Part shown: positions 1 to 7,545 of the stretch, in pieces
How positions within the stretch are numbered: position 1 is the first letter of the stretch
Layout of the letters: the number at the start of each line of letters is the position of its first letter
Assembly: GCA_031551125.1 (NCBI GenBank)
Contig: JAVBOB010000027.1
Location: forward strand, 1 to 47,470
Direction: 5' to 3'
Source of the DNA: JAIRNF01 sp031551125
GTDB lineage: Bacteria; Bacteroidota; Bacteroidia; Bacteroidales; UBA932
DNA length: 47,470 nt
Translations under genes and position numbers: made by a program
Notes under the pieces: generated by a model
Databases searched by the model: none
The model's input: the letters and a program-made list of their open reading frames with translations, nothing else
What the model was told of the DNA's origin: nothing

Positions 1-3000
1 ATATCCCACTCCTTCAGTGGCGTACCCACCTTTTCAATTTTCTCCTTAATACGCTGCTCGATGCCGGACAGGATGGCGAAGGAGCTCACCGCTGCCTCTC
101 CAAAGCCTGAGGTTTGGGCGTGCTGGCTAAGGTAATTGCTCAATTTTGTTATGCCGGAATTGAAGTCTTTTTTTACAAGGCAGGTGGTGGTTTTGCGCTC
201 GTTAGAGGCCTTTTGGAAGCACATAATGTTTACATCTACAGTAGCTTCGTCGAACACTTTTATACCCGCAAAGTCAATTAGCAGCAGCGGGTTGGTTTGC
301 TCTACAAAGTAGCGGCGCATCTTCTCGCCGTAGCCGGCACGCATCCACTTGTTGGAAGTAATGAAGGAGAGAAACCCTTTTGGGCGCAAAAGGTCTTTGC
401 CCAACTCGTAGAACAGGCAGTAAATGTCGCCTGTACGTTCGTAAACATCAAAGCCCATTCGGTTAAATACATCGGCTACCGCACCCATGCTTTGCAGCTG
501 TATATACGGCGGATTACCAATTATAGCATCAAAGCCAATAAAATCGCCGTTATCGTTTAGCACTTCTGGAAATTCGATACGCCACTCCAGCGCATCTTCG
601 TAAATTTTATTGTTCTTTACCTCCTCAATGGCCGCTTCTATCTCGGTAATCTCTTTAGTCAGCTTGGCCGATTTTTTGGCGTTGTCTTTTTCGCTTTTTG
701 CGGTAAACAGCTCCCCCTGCCCCAACTTCTCCAGCTCACCGCGTGTTTTGCGCAGCTTGGTAAGCAGCGGGTCATTTTTGCTAACCTCTGTTTTTAGTCC
801 GCTTTTAATTTTGTCTATCAGCTGCTTTAAATCGCGCTTCTCTTCTTTGTTGTGCGCATCTCGGTAGCTGCTTATGGCATTGCGATACTGGGGTATGGTA
901 GCATCTATTTCCTTAAGCGGCTTCTTCAAATCCTCATCCAGCGCAAAGCGGCTGATAAGCGAGTTGCCGCACTTTATGTTAATGTCAATGTTGGGCAGCG
1001 TTTCCAACTCGCTTGTCCCCTGCTTGTAGTAGGTGTGCTTTAGCAGCTCAATCCACAAGCGCAGCTGGCATATTTTTACTGAGTTCGGATTTATATCTAC
1101 ACCAAACAAACAGTTCTCAATAATAGTTTGCTTCTCATGAAACAACGTTTCCTGCACCCGTTGACTTTCGGCTGCGTGCGGGATGTATTGAAATAAGCCA
1201 TACTGCTTATCGGTAATTATCAGCTCATCGTTTTCTACTGTAATGGTGTAATCGCGCAGACGCATTCCCTTGCTGTCAACCAGTATGCCCAGCTGCGATT
1301 TCAGCATAATCATTTCGTTGAGGGCGGAAACAAGGTAGTGTCCAGACCCCACTGCTATATCAGCTATTCGTATGGAGTTGAATATCCGGTTGGCTTCGGC
1401 AATATCGTCTATCTTATTATGTACATCGGGAATATCTTTGCAACACCAACCTTTTATATCGTTAAACTTTTGAATCACCGTGCGCGTAATAGTATCGTTG
1501 CACATAAACATGGTGATAAAGCTGGGCGTGAAGAACGAACCATCCTTGTACCCATTAATCTTTTCAAAGATAAGCCCAAGAACCGATGCAGAGATTAGCG
1601 GTTTGTTTTCTTCCTGAATATCTTCCGAGCCTTCACTGCTGAAATCGTAAGCATCTAAGAAGCGCAATAGGTACTCCAGCGGACGAAGCCCATCACTTGG
1701 AAAACTTTCCTTACTACACTTCAGAACAGATTTAGCATACAAGCTGAGCTTCTCATTGTCGTGTAGATTGCTAATGACAATGGTTTGCGTTTCAAGCTCG
1801 GTAGATTCGAACAACGAGCTGTTCAGGTAGGGTACATGTGCAAACTTGTTGCTCAACGCACCTTTTCTGTCGCAAGTTTTTCTTGCCAGTATCTGAAAAA
1901 ATAAGCTGTTGATATCATCAAAACCTTCCAGCTTATCCGGCGAAAGAAAAGCATAATCCTTACTGCCCTTGTGGTACTTTATAATCTGTGCCTCGAGCAG
2001 CTTTAAAAATAAAATACGGTTTATCCATGTAATAGATAAATCCATTGCTACAGCAAACAGCCGTTCTTCTCTTGTATTGCCGTACTGCTTAGGGTTGGCA
2101 ATATTTGATAGCCTGTCCATTGAGTCAATCATCTCAATGGCATTCTCGATGATTGAACCGCTATCGCGGGCTCCATCCTTCTTCCGAACAATAAACTTCT
2201 GCGTTCCCTGCTTTACTTCTTCCAACCCGATGATGTGAAGCAGCTCTGTGTAGAACTCCTTATTCAGCTGGTTGTAATCGTTGGTAAACGGTCGCTTGAG
2301 CAGATGTATAGGGGATAGAAACTTGTATAGCGCTATCAGCTCCTTATCATCTGCTTTATTCTCGTTTCTCAGTATTTTGTCGTAATCGCGAATATCGAAG
2401 TACGAGTACGGTATTGTATCCTGAACCTTTTTAATTTCAGGAGCGGCTATTTCTCTGTAGAAAAAATCGGTAGTTGTACCTGCAAGCTTGCCTTGTTCAA
2501 ACTCCTCAAAAAGCCTTACTAGCTCCTTATTTGAGTAGAATATTTTTTCAAAATCCTGTGCATCAAAAATAAACCACTGGTAGATGTTGGTAACAGCAAG
2601 ATAGCGTAGTTCGAAATTTCTTCCCTTTTTTCGCTCGCGAAGGTAATACAACACCAGCTCTTGAAAAGATTTTACGTTGAAGTTTTGCTCGCTAACCATC
2701 TCCGTTTTGTTAGTTGGCTTTTTCACTTCAACAAGAACACCTACTGACGAACTTGGATCGGTGCCATTATGTATCACCAAATCGGTACGTCCTTTGGTGT
2801 TAATGTAATGCTTGTCCTTATAGTAAACCGCGTTCAGAAAAGCAATAAGCAAATTCTTGTGGTGTTCCTCGCTTTCGCTCTCATTAATTCTATCCAGCAA
2901 GGTAATAAACTCTTTTTTGAACAGCTCAATTTCTGCACGTTCGGGTTTTTGCTTTAAGAAGGCAAGGTTGAGCGATTGTCTAGGAGTTTTTTGAGTTGAA

Positions 3001-3005
3001 GTCAT
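1..3005 (-). CDS. Type IIG restriction-modification enzyme (nuclease + N6-adenine methyltransferase), C-terminus beyond window
   Basis: The frame is open from the ATG at 3003-3005 to the left edge, about 1001 codons without a stop, so the gene is cut by the window. Near residues 70-100 the protein has a GRTDLVIH ... VLVEVKK stretch, which fits a PD-(D/E)XK nuclease site. Around residue 545 ADIAVGSGHYLV is the SAM-binding motif I, and around residue 830 IIGNPPYIQLQ is the NPPY catalytic motif IV of N6-adenine methyltransferases. This order (nuclease, helical part, methyltransferase, then target recognition) is that of single-chain type IIG (Eco57I-like) enzymes, which cut and methylate the same site. 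The target recognition domain must lie mostly outside the window. It is divergent from the Fic gene at 3198, and the shared 190-bp gap holds palindromic operators. Seen: motifs and open frame. Inferred: restriction activity. Confidence 0.88.
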   Translation of the reverse strand, partial: MTSTQKTPRQSLNLAFLKQKPERAEIELFKKEFITLLDRINESESEEHHKNLLIAFLNAVYYKDKHYINTKGRTDLVIHNGTDPSSSVGVLVEVKKPTNKTEMVSEQNFNVKSFQELVLYYLRERKKGRNFELRYLAVTNIYQWFIFDAQDFEKIFYSNKELVRLFEEFEQGKLAGTTTDFFYREIAAPEIKKVQDTIPYSYFDIRDYDKILRNENKADDKELIALYKFLSPIHLLKRPFTNDYNQLNKEFYTELLHIIGLEEVKQGTQKFIVRKKDGARDSGSIIENAIEMIDSMDRLSNIANPKQYGNTREERLFAVAMDLSITWINRILFLKLLEAQIIKYHKGSKDYAFLSPDKLEGFDDINSLFFQILARKTCDRKGALSNKFAHVPYLNSSLFESTELETQTIVISNLHDNEKLSLYAKSVLKCSKESFPSDGLRPLEYLLRFLDAYDFSSEGSEDIQEENKPLISASVLGLIFEKINGYKDGSFFTPSFITMFMCNDTITRTVIQKFNDIKGWCCKDIPDVHNKIDDIAEANRIFNSIRIADIAVGSGHYLVSALNEMIMLKSQLGILVDSKGMRLRDYTITVENDELIITDKQYGLFQYIPHAAESQRVQETLFHEKQTIIENCLFGVDINPNSVKICQLRLWIELLKHTYYKQGTSELETLPNIDINIKCGNSLISRFALDEDLKKPLKEIDATIPQYRNAISSYRDAHNKEEKRDLKQLIDKIKSGLKTEVSKNDPLLTKLRKTRGELEKLGQGELFTAKSEKDNAKKSAKLTKEITEIEAAIEEVKNNKIYEDALEWRIEFPEVLNDNGDFIGFDAIIGNPPYIQLQSMGAVADVFNRMGFDVYERTGDIYCLFYELGKDLLRPKGFLSFITSNKWMRAGYGEKMRRYFVEQTNPLLLIDFAGIKVFDEATVDVNIMCFQKASNERKTTTCLVKKDFNSGITKLSNYLSQHAQTSGFGEAAVSSFAILSGIEQRIKEKIEKVGTPLKEWD

Positions 3006-3112
3006 TGCTACTGAAATTAAAGGGTAAGAAAACGCAGTAAAGATAAAAATAAACAGCCAACTAATTAGCTAAATGTTGATAATTTTTGAAATTACAAAAG
3101 CCATCGCATTAC

Positions 3113-3174
3113 TTGCCGATATCGGCAAAAATAATCATATTTGCATATTATATTTATCGGTATTTTGCCGATAA
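3113..3174. promoter_or_regulatory. Two operator-like palindromes ahead of the Fic gene
   Basis: A perfect 16-bp palindrome TTGCCGATATCGGCAA lies at 3113-3128, and a second inverted repeat TTATCGG-N7-CCGATAA lies at 3154-3174, both sharing the core CCGATA/TATCGG. They sit 24-85 bp before the Fic start. The Fic protein has an N-terminal DNA-binding domain, so autoregulation is a natural inference. The sites could also affect the divergent restriction gene. Confidence 0.6.
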
Positions 3175-3197
3175 GGGCAGGTTAAAGTGGAATTAGT

Positions 3198-4091
3198 ATG
3201 AAATACATTTCGGTTAGCGATTTTGCGAAAAAGTGGAGTATCCCTGAAAGAACCGTGCGAAGCTACTGTGCAACGGGCAAGCTTAACGGCGCTTTCTTAA
3301 CAGGGAAAACGTGGAATATTCCGGAAGATGCGCTACTGCCCGAGAAGGGAAAGAAAAAGAAGTTCAGCGATAACTTGTTGCTAAATACGTTGAAGGAGCA
3401 AAAGGACATGAGGCTGAAGGGCGGCATCTATCATCGCACTCAGATTGAGCTAACCTACAGTTCTAACCGCATTGAGGGCAGCAGGCTGACAGAAGACCAA
3501 ACACGTTTTATATTTGAAACGAATACGATAGGCGTTACCGACAAGTCGGTTAACGTGGACGATATCATAGAAACCGCCAACCACTTCCGTTGCATCGATT
3601 TGATTATCGACAAGGCGAAAGCAAAGCTAACCCAATCGCTTATTAAAGAGTTGCACCTTATGTTGAAATCGGTGACATCAGATAGCCGTAAGGATTGGTT
3701 CAAGGTAGGTGATTACAAGAAACTGCCGAACGAAGTTGGGGGTAACGAAACTTGCCCGCCCAAAGAGGTTCAGGCGAAAATGAGAGAGCTGCTTGATAGC
3801 TACAATGCAAAACCTCAAAAAACATTGGAAGATATTATTGACTTTCATCAAAAGTTTGAGTGCATCCATCCGTTTCAAGACGGGAATGGTCGTGTGGGCA
3901 GGCTTATTATGTTCAAAGAATGCCTTGCTAACAATATCGTGCCCTTTATTATTGACGAAGATTTGAAGCAGTTTTACTATCGCGGTTTGCGCGAATGGGA
4001 CAATGTAAAAGAGTACTTAACGGATACTTGCCTTACCGCGCAAGATAGCTATAACGCCGTACTAAACTACTTCGAGATAACGATTGAATAG
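3198..4091 (+). CDS. Fic family protein with N-terminal helix-turn-helix
   Basis: This 297-residue protein carries a helix-turn-helix segment at residues 5-45 (SVSDFAKKWSIPERTVRSYC) followed by a Fic domain. The catalytic Fic motif HPFQDGNGRVGR begins at about residue 224 and is complete, including the catalytic His and the anion-binding GNGR. An upstream SNRIEG at about residues 89-94 matches the inhibitory motif (S/T)xxxE(G/N), which blocks the active site in class II Fic enzymes. Fic proteins usually transfer AMP from ATP to a hydroxyl of a target protein. The gene stands alone behind two CCGATA palindromes that its own DNA-binding domain may recognise. The target is unknown; a role in stress response or phage defence is only suggested by the restriction gene next door. 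Confidence 0.9.
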   Translation: MKYISVSDFAKKWSIPERTVRSYCATGKLNGAFLTGKTWNIPEDALLPEKGKKKKFSDNLLLNTLKEQKDMRLKGGIYHRTQIELTYSSNRIEGSRLTEDQTRFIFETNTIGVTDKSVNVDDIIETANHFRCIDLIIDKAKAKLTQSLIKELHLMLKSVTSDSRKDWFKVGDYKKLPNEVGGNETCPPKEVQAKMRELLDSYNAKPQKTLEDIIDFHQKFECIHPFQDGNGRVGRLIMFKECLANNIVPFIIDEDLKQFYYRGLREWDNVKEYLTDTCLTAQDSYNAVLNYFEITIE

Positions 4092-4291
4092 TAGCGGTAA
4101 ACAGTAGAGTTGGACACGTTTGCAGAATTTCACCACATAGGTACAATAAAAGCATAGGAACACATAGAATCCATTCTCTGTGGCTTCTCCGTGAACTCTG
4201 TGTTAAAGACAGCGCAAAAACATGCAGCAAAAATCTCATCCCATAAAGTTGTATCTTTACATCCCAATTTACTTAACTAGAATATACGGGT

Positions 4292-5329
4292 ATGGTTTAC
4301 GCAGAGGGTGATAGCATAAAGGGTATAGCGCTTCATTACGTTGGAAATAAAGTGTCGGATGGTATCATTCGGCTTTCGGGCAAACCACTTTCAGTAGATG
4401 AGGATGTTCGCTTAACCCTAGCTTCGTACTTTACCACGCCTTTCAAATCCAGCGAGTACTTCAACTTCTACCATGATATTGACTTAGGCATGAACGAGGT
4501 GTTTACCTGCGTAAGTAAAATTTTTGAGCAACCGGGTGCGCTTTTCGAGCAATCTGTAAACCTTGCTAAGCACCTGTACGAGCAAAGCGTTCATCCTAAA
4601 ATTAAGGGAGGCGAGTTCTACACCGTTTACTTTACCGGCTGCGTACTTGACGATAAACCCGTTGATGCCGTTGGTTTATTTAAATCGGAAAATAAGGATA
4701 CGTTTTTGAAGGTGCTTTCTTCCAATGACGGGTTTGAGCTGGAAAGCGAGCAGGGCATCAACATTAATAAGCTGGATAAAGGCTGCTTAATTTTCAACCT
4801 TGAGCGGGAAAACGGATACGTGGTAGCCGTGGTGGACAATACGAACAAGGGTGTTGAAGCGTTGTACTGGATAGACGACTTCTTACACGTTTGCCAGCGT
4901 AAGGACGAGTACTACAACACGCAAAACCTGATGTCGCTTTGCAAGAACTTTGTGAAGAACGAGCTGCCTCAACAGTTTGAAGTATCAAAGGCCGATCAGG
5001 TTGACTTCCTCAACAAGTCGGTAAAGTTCTTTAAAGAGAACGATAGCTTCAATATGGGCGAGTTTACCAGCGAGGTTATCGGGCATCCCGACATTATTGA
5101 CAGCTTTAACCAGTACAAATCCGCCTACCAGCAAGAGCACGACGTTGAAATTGTGGATAGCTTCGCCATTTCAGAAAGCGCAGTTAAAAAGCAGGCGCGT
5201 GTTTTTAAAAGCGTCATCAAGCTGGATAAAAATTTTCACATATACATACACGGCAACCGAGAGCTTATTGAACAGGGTAGCGATAAGCGCGGTAAGTTCT
5301 ACAAAATCTACTATCAGGAAGAGGTGTAA
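4292..5329 (+). CDS. Nucleoid-associated protein, YejK/NdpA (NA37) family
   Basis: The 345-residue protein resembles the 37-kDa nucleoid-associated family (NA37, YejK/NdpA) in length and in several stretches, notably the N-terminal IKGIALHYVGNK, the central GGEFYTVYF and the C-terminal FKSVIKLDKNFHIYIHGNRE. Members are thought to bind double-stranded DNA in the nucleoid; their precise job is poorly understood, and in Bacteroidota they often occur near restriction or other defence genes. No membrane segment or signal peptide is seen. The ATG at 4292 is the first in frame. A strong bidirectional hairpin terminator follows at 5353-5387. The assignment rests on recalled family features rather than a catalytic motif. 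Confidence 0.75.
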   Translation: MVYAEGDSIKGIALHYVGNKVSDGIIRLSGKPLSVDEDVRLTLASYFTTPFKSSEYFNFYHDIDLGMNEVFTCVSKIFEQPGALFEQSVNLAKHLYEQSVHPKIKGGEFYTVYFTGCVLDDKPVDAVGLFKSENKDTFLKVLSSNDGFELESEQGININKLDKGCLIFNLERENGYVVAVVDNTNKGVEALYWIDDFLHVCQRKDEYYNTQNLMSLCKNFVKNELPQQFEVSKADQVDFLNKSVKFFKENDSFNMGEFTSEVIGHPDIIDSFNQYKSAYQQEHDVEIVDSFAISESAVKKQARVFKSVIKLDKNFHIYIHGNRELIEQGSDKRGKFYKIYYQEEV

Positions 5330-5352
5330 GGTTTTGCAAAACAGATTCAAGA

Positions 5353-5387
5353 AAAAATAGGCTTACAATCTTTGTAAGCCTATTTTT
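5353..5387. terminator. Bidirectional intrinsic terminator
   Basis: A perfect 16-bp stem, AAAAATAGGCTTACAA / TTGTAAGCCTATTTTT, encloses a 3-nt loop. With A and T runs on both sides it can terminate the rightward nucleoid-protein gene and the leftward DUF1016 gene that converge here. Confidence 0.85.
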
Positions 5388-5428
5388 CTAGGTAATATCC
5401 AATGATTAATCCTTAACCAGCAAAGGGC

Positions 5429-6517
5429 TCAATCCTCTAACTCTGCTTCAATTTCTTCAATAGAAGGTAAGCTGCCTTTGAAATCTTTTGGAAACTGGCG
5501 GGTTAACTCGTATTCCGATACACCGATGGGCTGGTTAATATCTTTCAGCGCATACTCAGCCACAATATGGTTTTTACTTTTACATATCAGCAGTCCAATG
5601 GTAGGGCTATCTGTTGGGTGTCTCAACATATCGTTTACCGCCGAAAGGTAGAAGCTGAGCTTGCCTGCAAATTCGGGAGTAAAGTCAACGGCTTTGAGCT
5701 CAACAACTACAAAGCATCGTAGTTTCAAATGGTAAAACAGCAAGTCAATAAAGAACTCCTGACCACCTACTAACAACGGAACTTGCCTGCCTACAAAAGA
5801 AAACCCCGCACCTAGCTCTAACAGGAATCGGGTTATATTTTCAGTAAGCGCACCCTCCAGCTCACGCTCTTTAAAGTTTTCTGTTAAGCTAAGAAAATCG
5901 AAGTTGTATGGGTCTTTCAGCGTTTGCCGAGCCAAGTCGCTTTGTACGGCTGGCAAGGTAAGCGCAAAGTTGGTAGTAGCATTCCCAATCCGCTTATACT
6001 CGTTTTGCTTGATATGAATTTCCAGTATGCTACGGCTCCAGCCAAATTCAATCGTTCTTTGAATGTAAAACAATGCTTCATCAACTGACTTACAGTTGGC
6101 TATGATGCGCAAATTATGTCCCCATGGAATTTGCGAAACAAGCTGTTGCACAATTTCCATTTTGCCAACAGGCTGTTGGCTTTTTGCTTCTTTCAATTCA
6201 CCAACAGCCTGTTGGTGAATTATAACTATCTCATTATAAAATAAATACCATTATCTAATGTAGCAAAGGTTAGAAGCAGAAAATCCCTGCATATCAGGAA
6301 ATTCTTGTTTCAAATCTTTGCTCAATTGAGGTATAAAGCCATCGCCCCAGTTAGCGTTCTTCTGCTTATCAGCTATATCTCTACCTAAATCCCAGTACAT
6401 GTTGATTAGCTCCGTGTTGACTTTTACGACGGCTTTTAGCTGGCTTTGACGTATTCGATGCTTTAAGTCGGTAAGCCACTTCTTATAGTCCAAGTCTGAT
6501 TTTAATAGCGCTGTCAT
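5429..6517 (-). pseudogene. YhcG/DUF1016 PDDEXK nuclease interrupted by one in-frame stop
   Basis: Two halves of a DUF1016 protein lie in the same frame. The N-terminal half (start ATG 6515-6517 to the TAA at 6251-6253) has the DUF1016_N signature VNTELINMYWDLGRDIA and ends with FSASNLCYIR. After the TAA the frame continues with WYLFYN and then the C-terminal nuclease domain with GAGFSFVGRQ, FFIDLLFYH and CFVVVELK, the PD-(D/E)XK site. There is no frameshift; a single base change such as AAA to TAA explains the break. An ATG start at 6517 is preferred over the upstream ATG at 6616 because a TAACTTTG promoter box lies at 6544-6551. Straight after the stop come two perfect palindromes (see separate entry). 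A TTG at 6196 could restart translation of the nuclease half. Confidence 0.8.
6164..6221. repeat. Two palindromes inside the DUF1016 reading frame
   Basis: GCCAACAG-G-CTGTTGGC occupies 6164-6180, and a 13-bp-arm palindrome around CACCAACAGCCTGTTGGTG occupies 6195-6221 with a single central base. Both share the core CCAACAG/CTGTTGG. A weaker relative (AAGCTGTTGC) lies at 6140-6149. Translated, they give repeated QQAVGELK / QQPVGKME / QQLVSQ units between the two protein domains. Confidence 0.85.
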
Positions 6518-6543
6518 GCAATTGGGGTTATTATTGGCTGTTT

Positions 6544-6551
6544 CAAAGTTA
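6544..6551 (-). promoter_or_regulatory. Promoter -7 box (TAACTTTG) of the DUF1016 gene
   Basis: TAACTTTG matches the Bacteroidota -7 consensus TAnnTTTG and lies about 27 bp before the ATG at 6517, giving a leader of about 20 nt. It lies inside the longer upstream reading frame and therefore supports the internal start. Confidence 0.5.
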
Positions 6552-6649
6552 CAATAATTCTCATAGCTGAAGCATTTCGTTGTAATACAAACTGTTCTTT
6601 CAGCTGTATTCTTCATACGAATCGTAACAGCTTTGCGTAAGCGAAAAGC

Positions 6650-6683
6650 AAAAGAGGCTCACAATTTCTTGTAAGCCTCTTTT
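6650..6683 (-). terminator. Terminator downstream of tRNA-Met
   Basis: Near-perfect 15-bp arms (AAAAGAGGCTCACAA / TTGTAAGCCTCTTTT, one mismatch) with a 4-nt loop lie directly downstream of the tRNA on the minus strand. Confidence 0.8.
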
Positions 6684-6687
6684 TTAG

Positions 6688-6761
6688 TAGCGCGACCCAG
6701 GATTGAACTGGGGACCTCATGATTATGAATCATGCGCTCTAACCAGCTGAGCTATCGCGCC
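6688..6761 (-). tRNA. tRNA-Met (CAT)
   Basis: A 74-nt cloverleaf reads from GGCGCGA to TCGCGCTA. The anticodon stem-loop is ATGAT-TCATAAT-style with anticodon CAT, the D arm has TAGCTCAGCTGGTTAGAGC and the T loop has TTCAATC. CCA is not encoded. It lacks the initiator-type mismatch pattern, so elongator Met is favoured; the lysidine-modified Ile2 isoacceptor, which shares the CAT gene anticodon, cannot be fully excluded. Confidence 0.92.
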
Positions 6762-6808
6762 ATATTTTGGGAATGCAAAAGTAAGGCTTTTTTGCAAACT
6801 TCCAAACT

Positions 6809-7291
6809 TTACCCCTTACAAAGCAGCACAACGGCATAAGCCGATACGCCTTCCTCTCGTCCTTCAAATCCTAAGCCCTCTGTGGTTGTTGCTTTTACCG
6901 AAACGCTATCGGCCTCAACGCCCATTACTTGGGCTAAGGTTTGCTGCATTTGGGGTATCAGGTTCTTTATTTTGGGCTGCTGCAGGCATACTACCGTATC
7001 GATATTTACCACTTCGTAACCTTTGGCGCGTACCAGCTCCATTACCTTTTTCAGCAGCAGCTTGCTGTCAACACCCTTTAGCGTGGGGTCGGTATCGGGA
7101 AAGTGCACGCCAATATCACGTAAGGCCAGCGCGCCCAGCAGCGCGTCGCAAATGGCGTGTATCAGCACATCGCCATCAGAGTGCCCTACCGAGCCTTTGC
7201 TGTGTGGCACGTTAATACCGCCCAGCCAAAGGTCGTAGCCTTCGGCCAAGCGGTGAACATCATATCCGTTTCCTATGCGTAGGTTGGTCAT
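6809..7291 (-). CDS. ispF: 2-C-methyl-D-erythritol 2,4-cyclodiphosphate synthase
   Basis: This 160-residue protein matches IspF over its full length. It has the N-terminal RIGNGYDVHRL with the zinc-binding Asp and His, the HSDGDVLIHAICDALLGA motif, the DIGVHFPDTD segment and the C-terminal KATTTEGLGFEGR. IspF cyclises CDP-ME 2-phosphate to MEcPP, releasing CMP, in the methylerythritol phosphate route to isoprenoid precursors in the cytoplasm. It usually forms a trimer with active sites between subunits. The gene stands alone between tRNA-Met and a repeat-filled gap. All expected motifs are present. Confidence 0.97.
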   Translation of the reverse strand: MTNLRIGNGYDVHRLAEGYDLWLGGINVPHSKGSVGHSDGDVLIHAICDALLGALALRDIGVHFPDTDPTLKGVDSKLLLKKVMELVRAKGYEVVNIDTVVCLQQPKIKNLIPQMQQTLAQVMGVEADSVSVKATTTEGLGFEGREEGVSAYAVVLLCKG

Positions 7292-7299
7292 GCTTGTGG

Positions 7300-7540
7300 C
7301 TTATTTGCTTAGCTGTTGATTTGATTATTTGTGGTTGCTTGTGGTAATTCGTAGTTATTAAAGCGACTTGTTATTAGTGGTTATTAAAGCTATTCATTGA
7401 AGCTGTTGTTATTCGTAGCTATTTGTTTTCGCTACCTACTATGTAGTAACAATTGAATAACTCAATAACAATAAATAACCGCCAATAATAAGCTAGTAGC
7501 AATAGCTAATCAGTAGCTCTTTCAGCTAACCAAATCAACA
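7300..7540. repeat. Intergenic low-complexity element made of GTTATT-type words
   Basis: The gap between ispF and dcp is filled with words such as TTATTAAAGC and GTTATTCGTAG on the left and their reverse complements (AATAACCGCC, CAATAATAAGC) on the right. The two halves can therefore pair. No coding frame is convincing. Confidence 0.5.
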
Positions 7541-7545
7541 GAAAT

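Noticed and set aside
297..2957. Plus-strand frames of 60-90 codons at the left end
   Set aside because: Antisense of the continuous type IIG reading frame, which carries all motifs.
6886..7238. Plus-strand frames within ispF
   Set aside because: Antisense shadows of a fully recognised gene.
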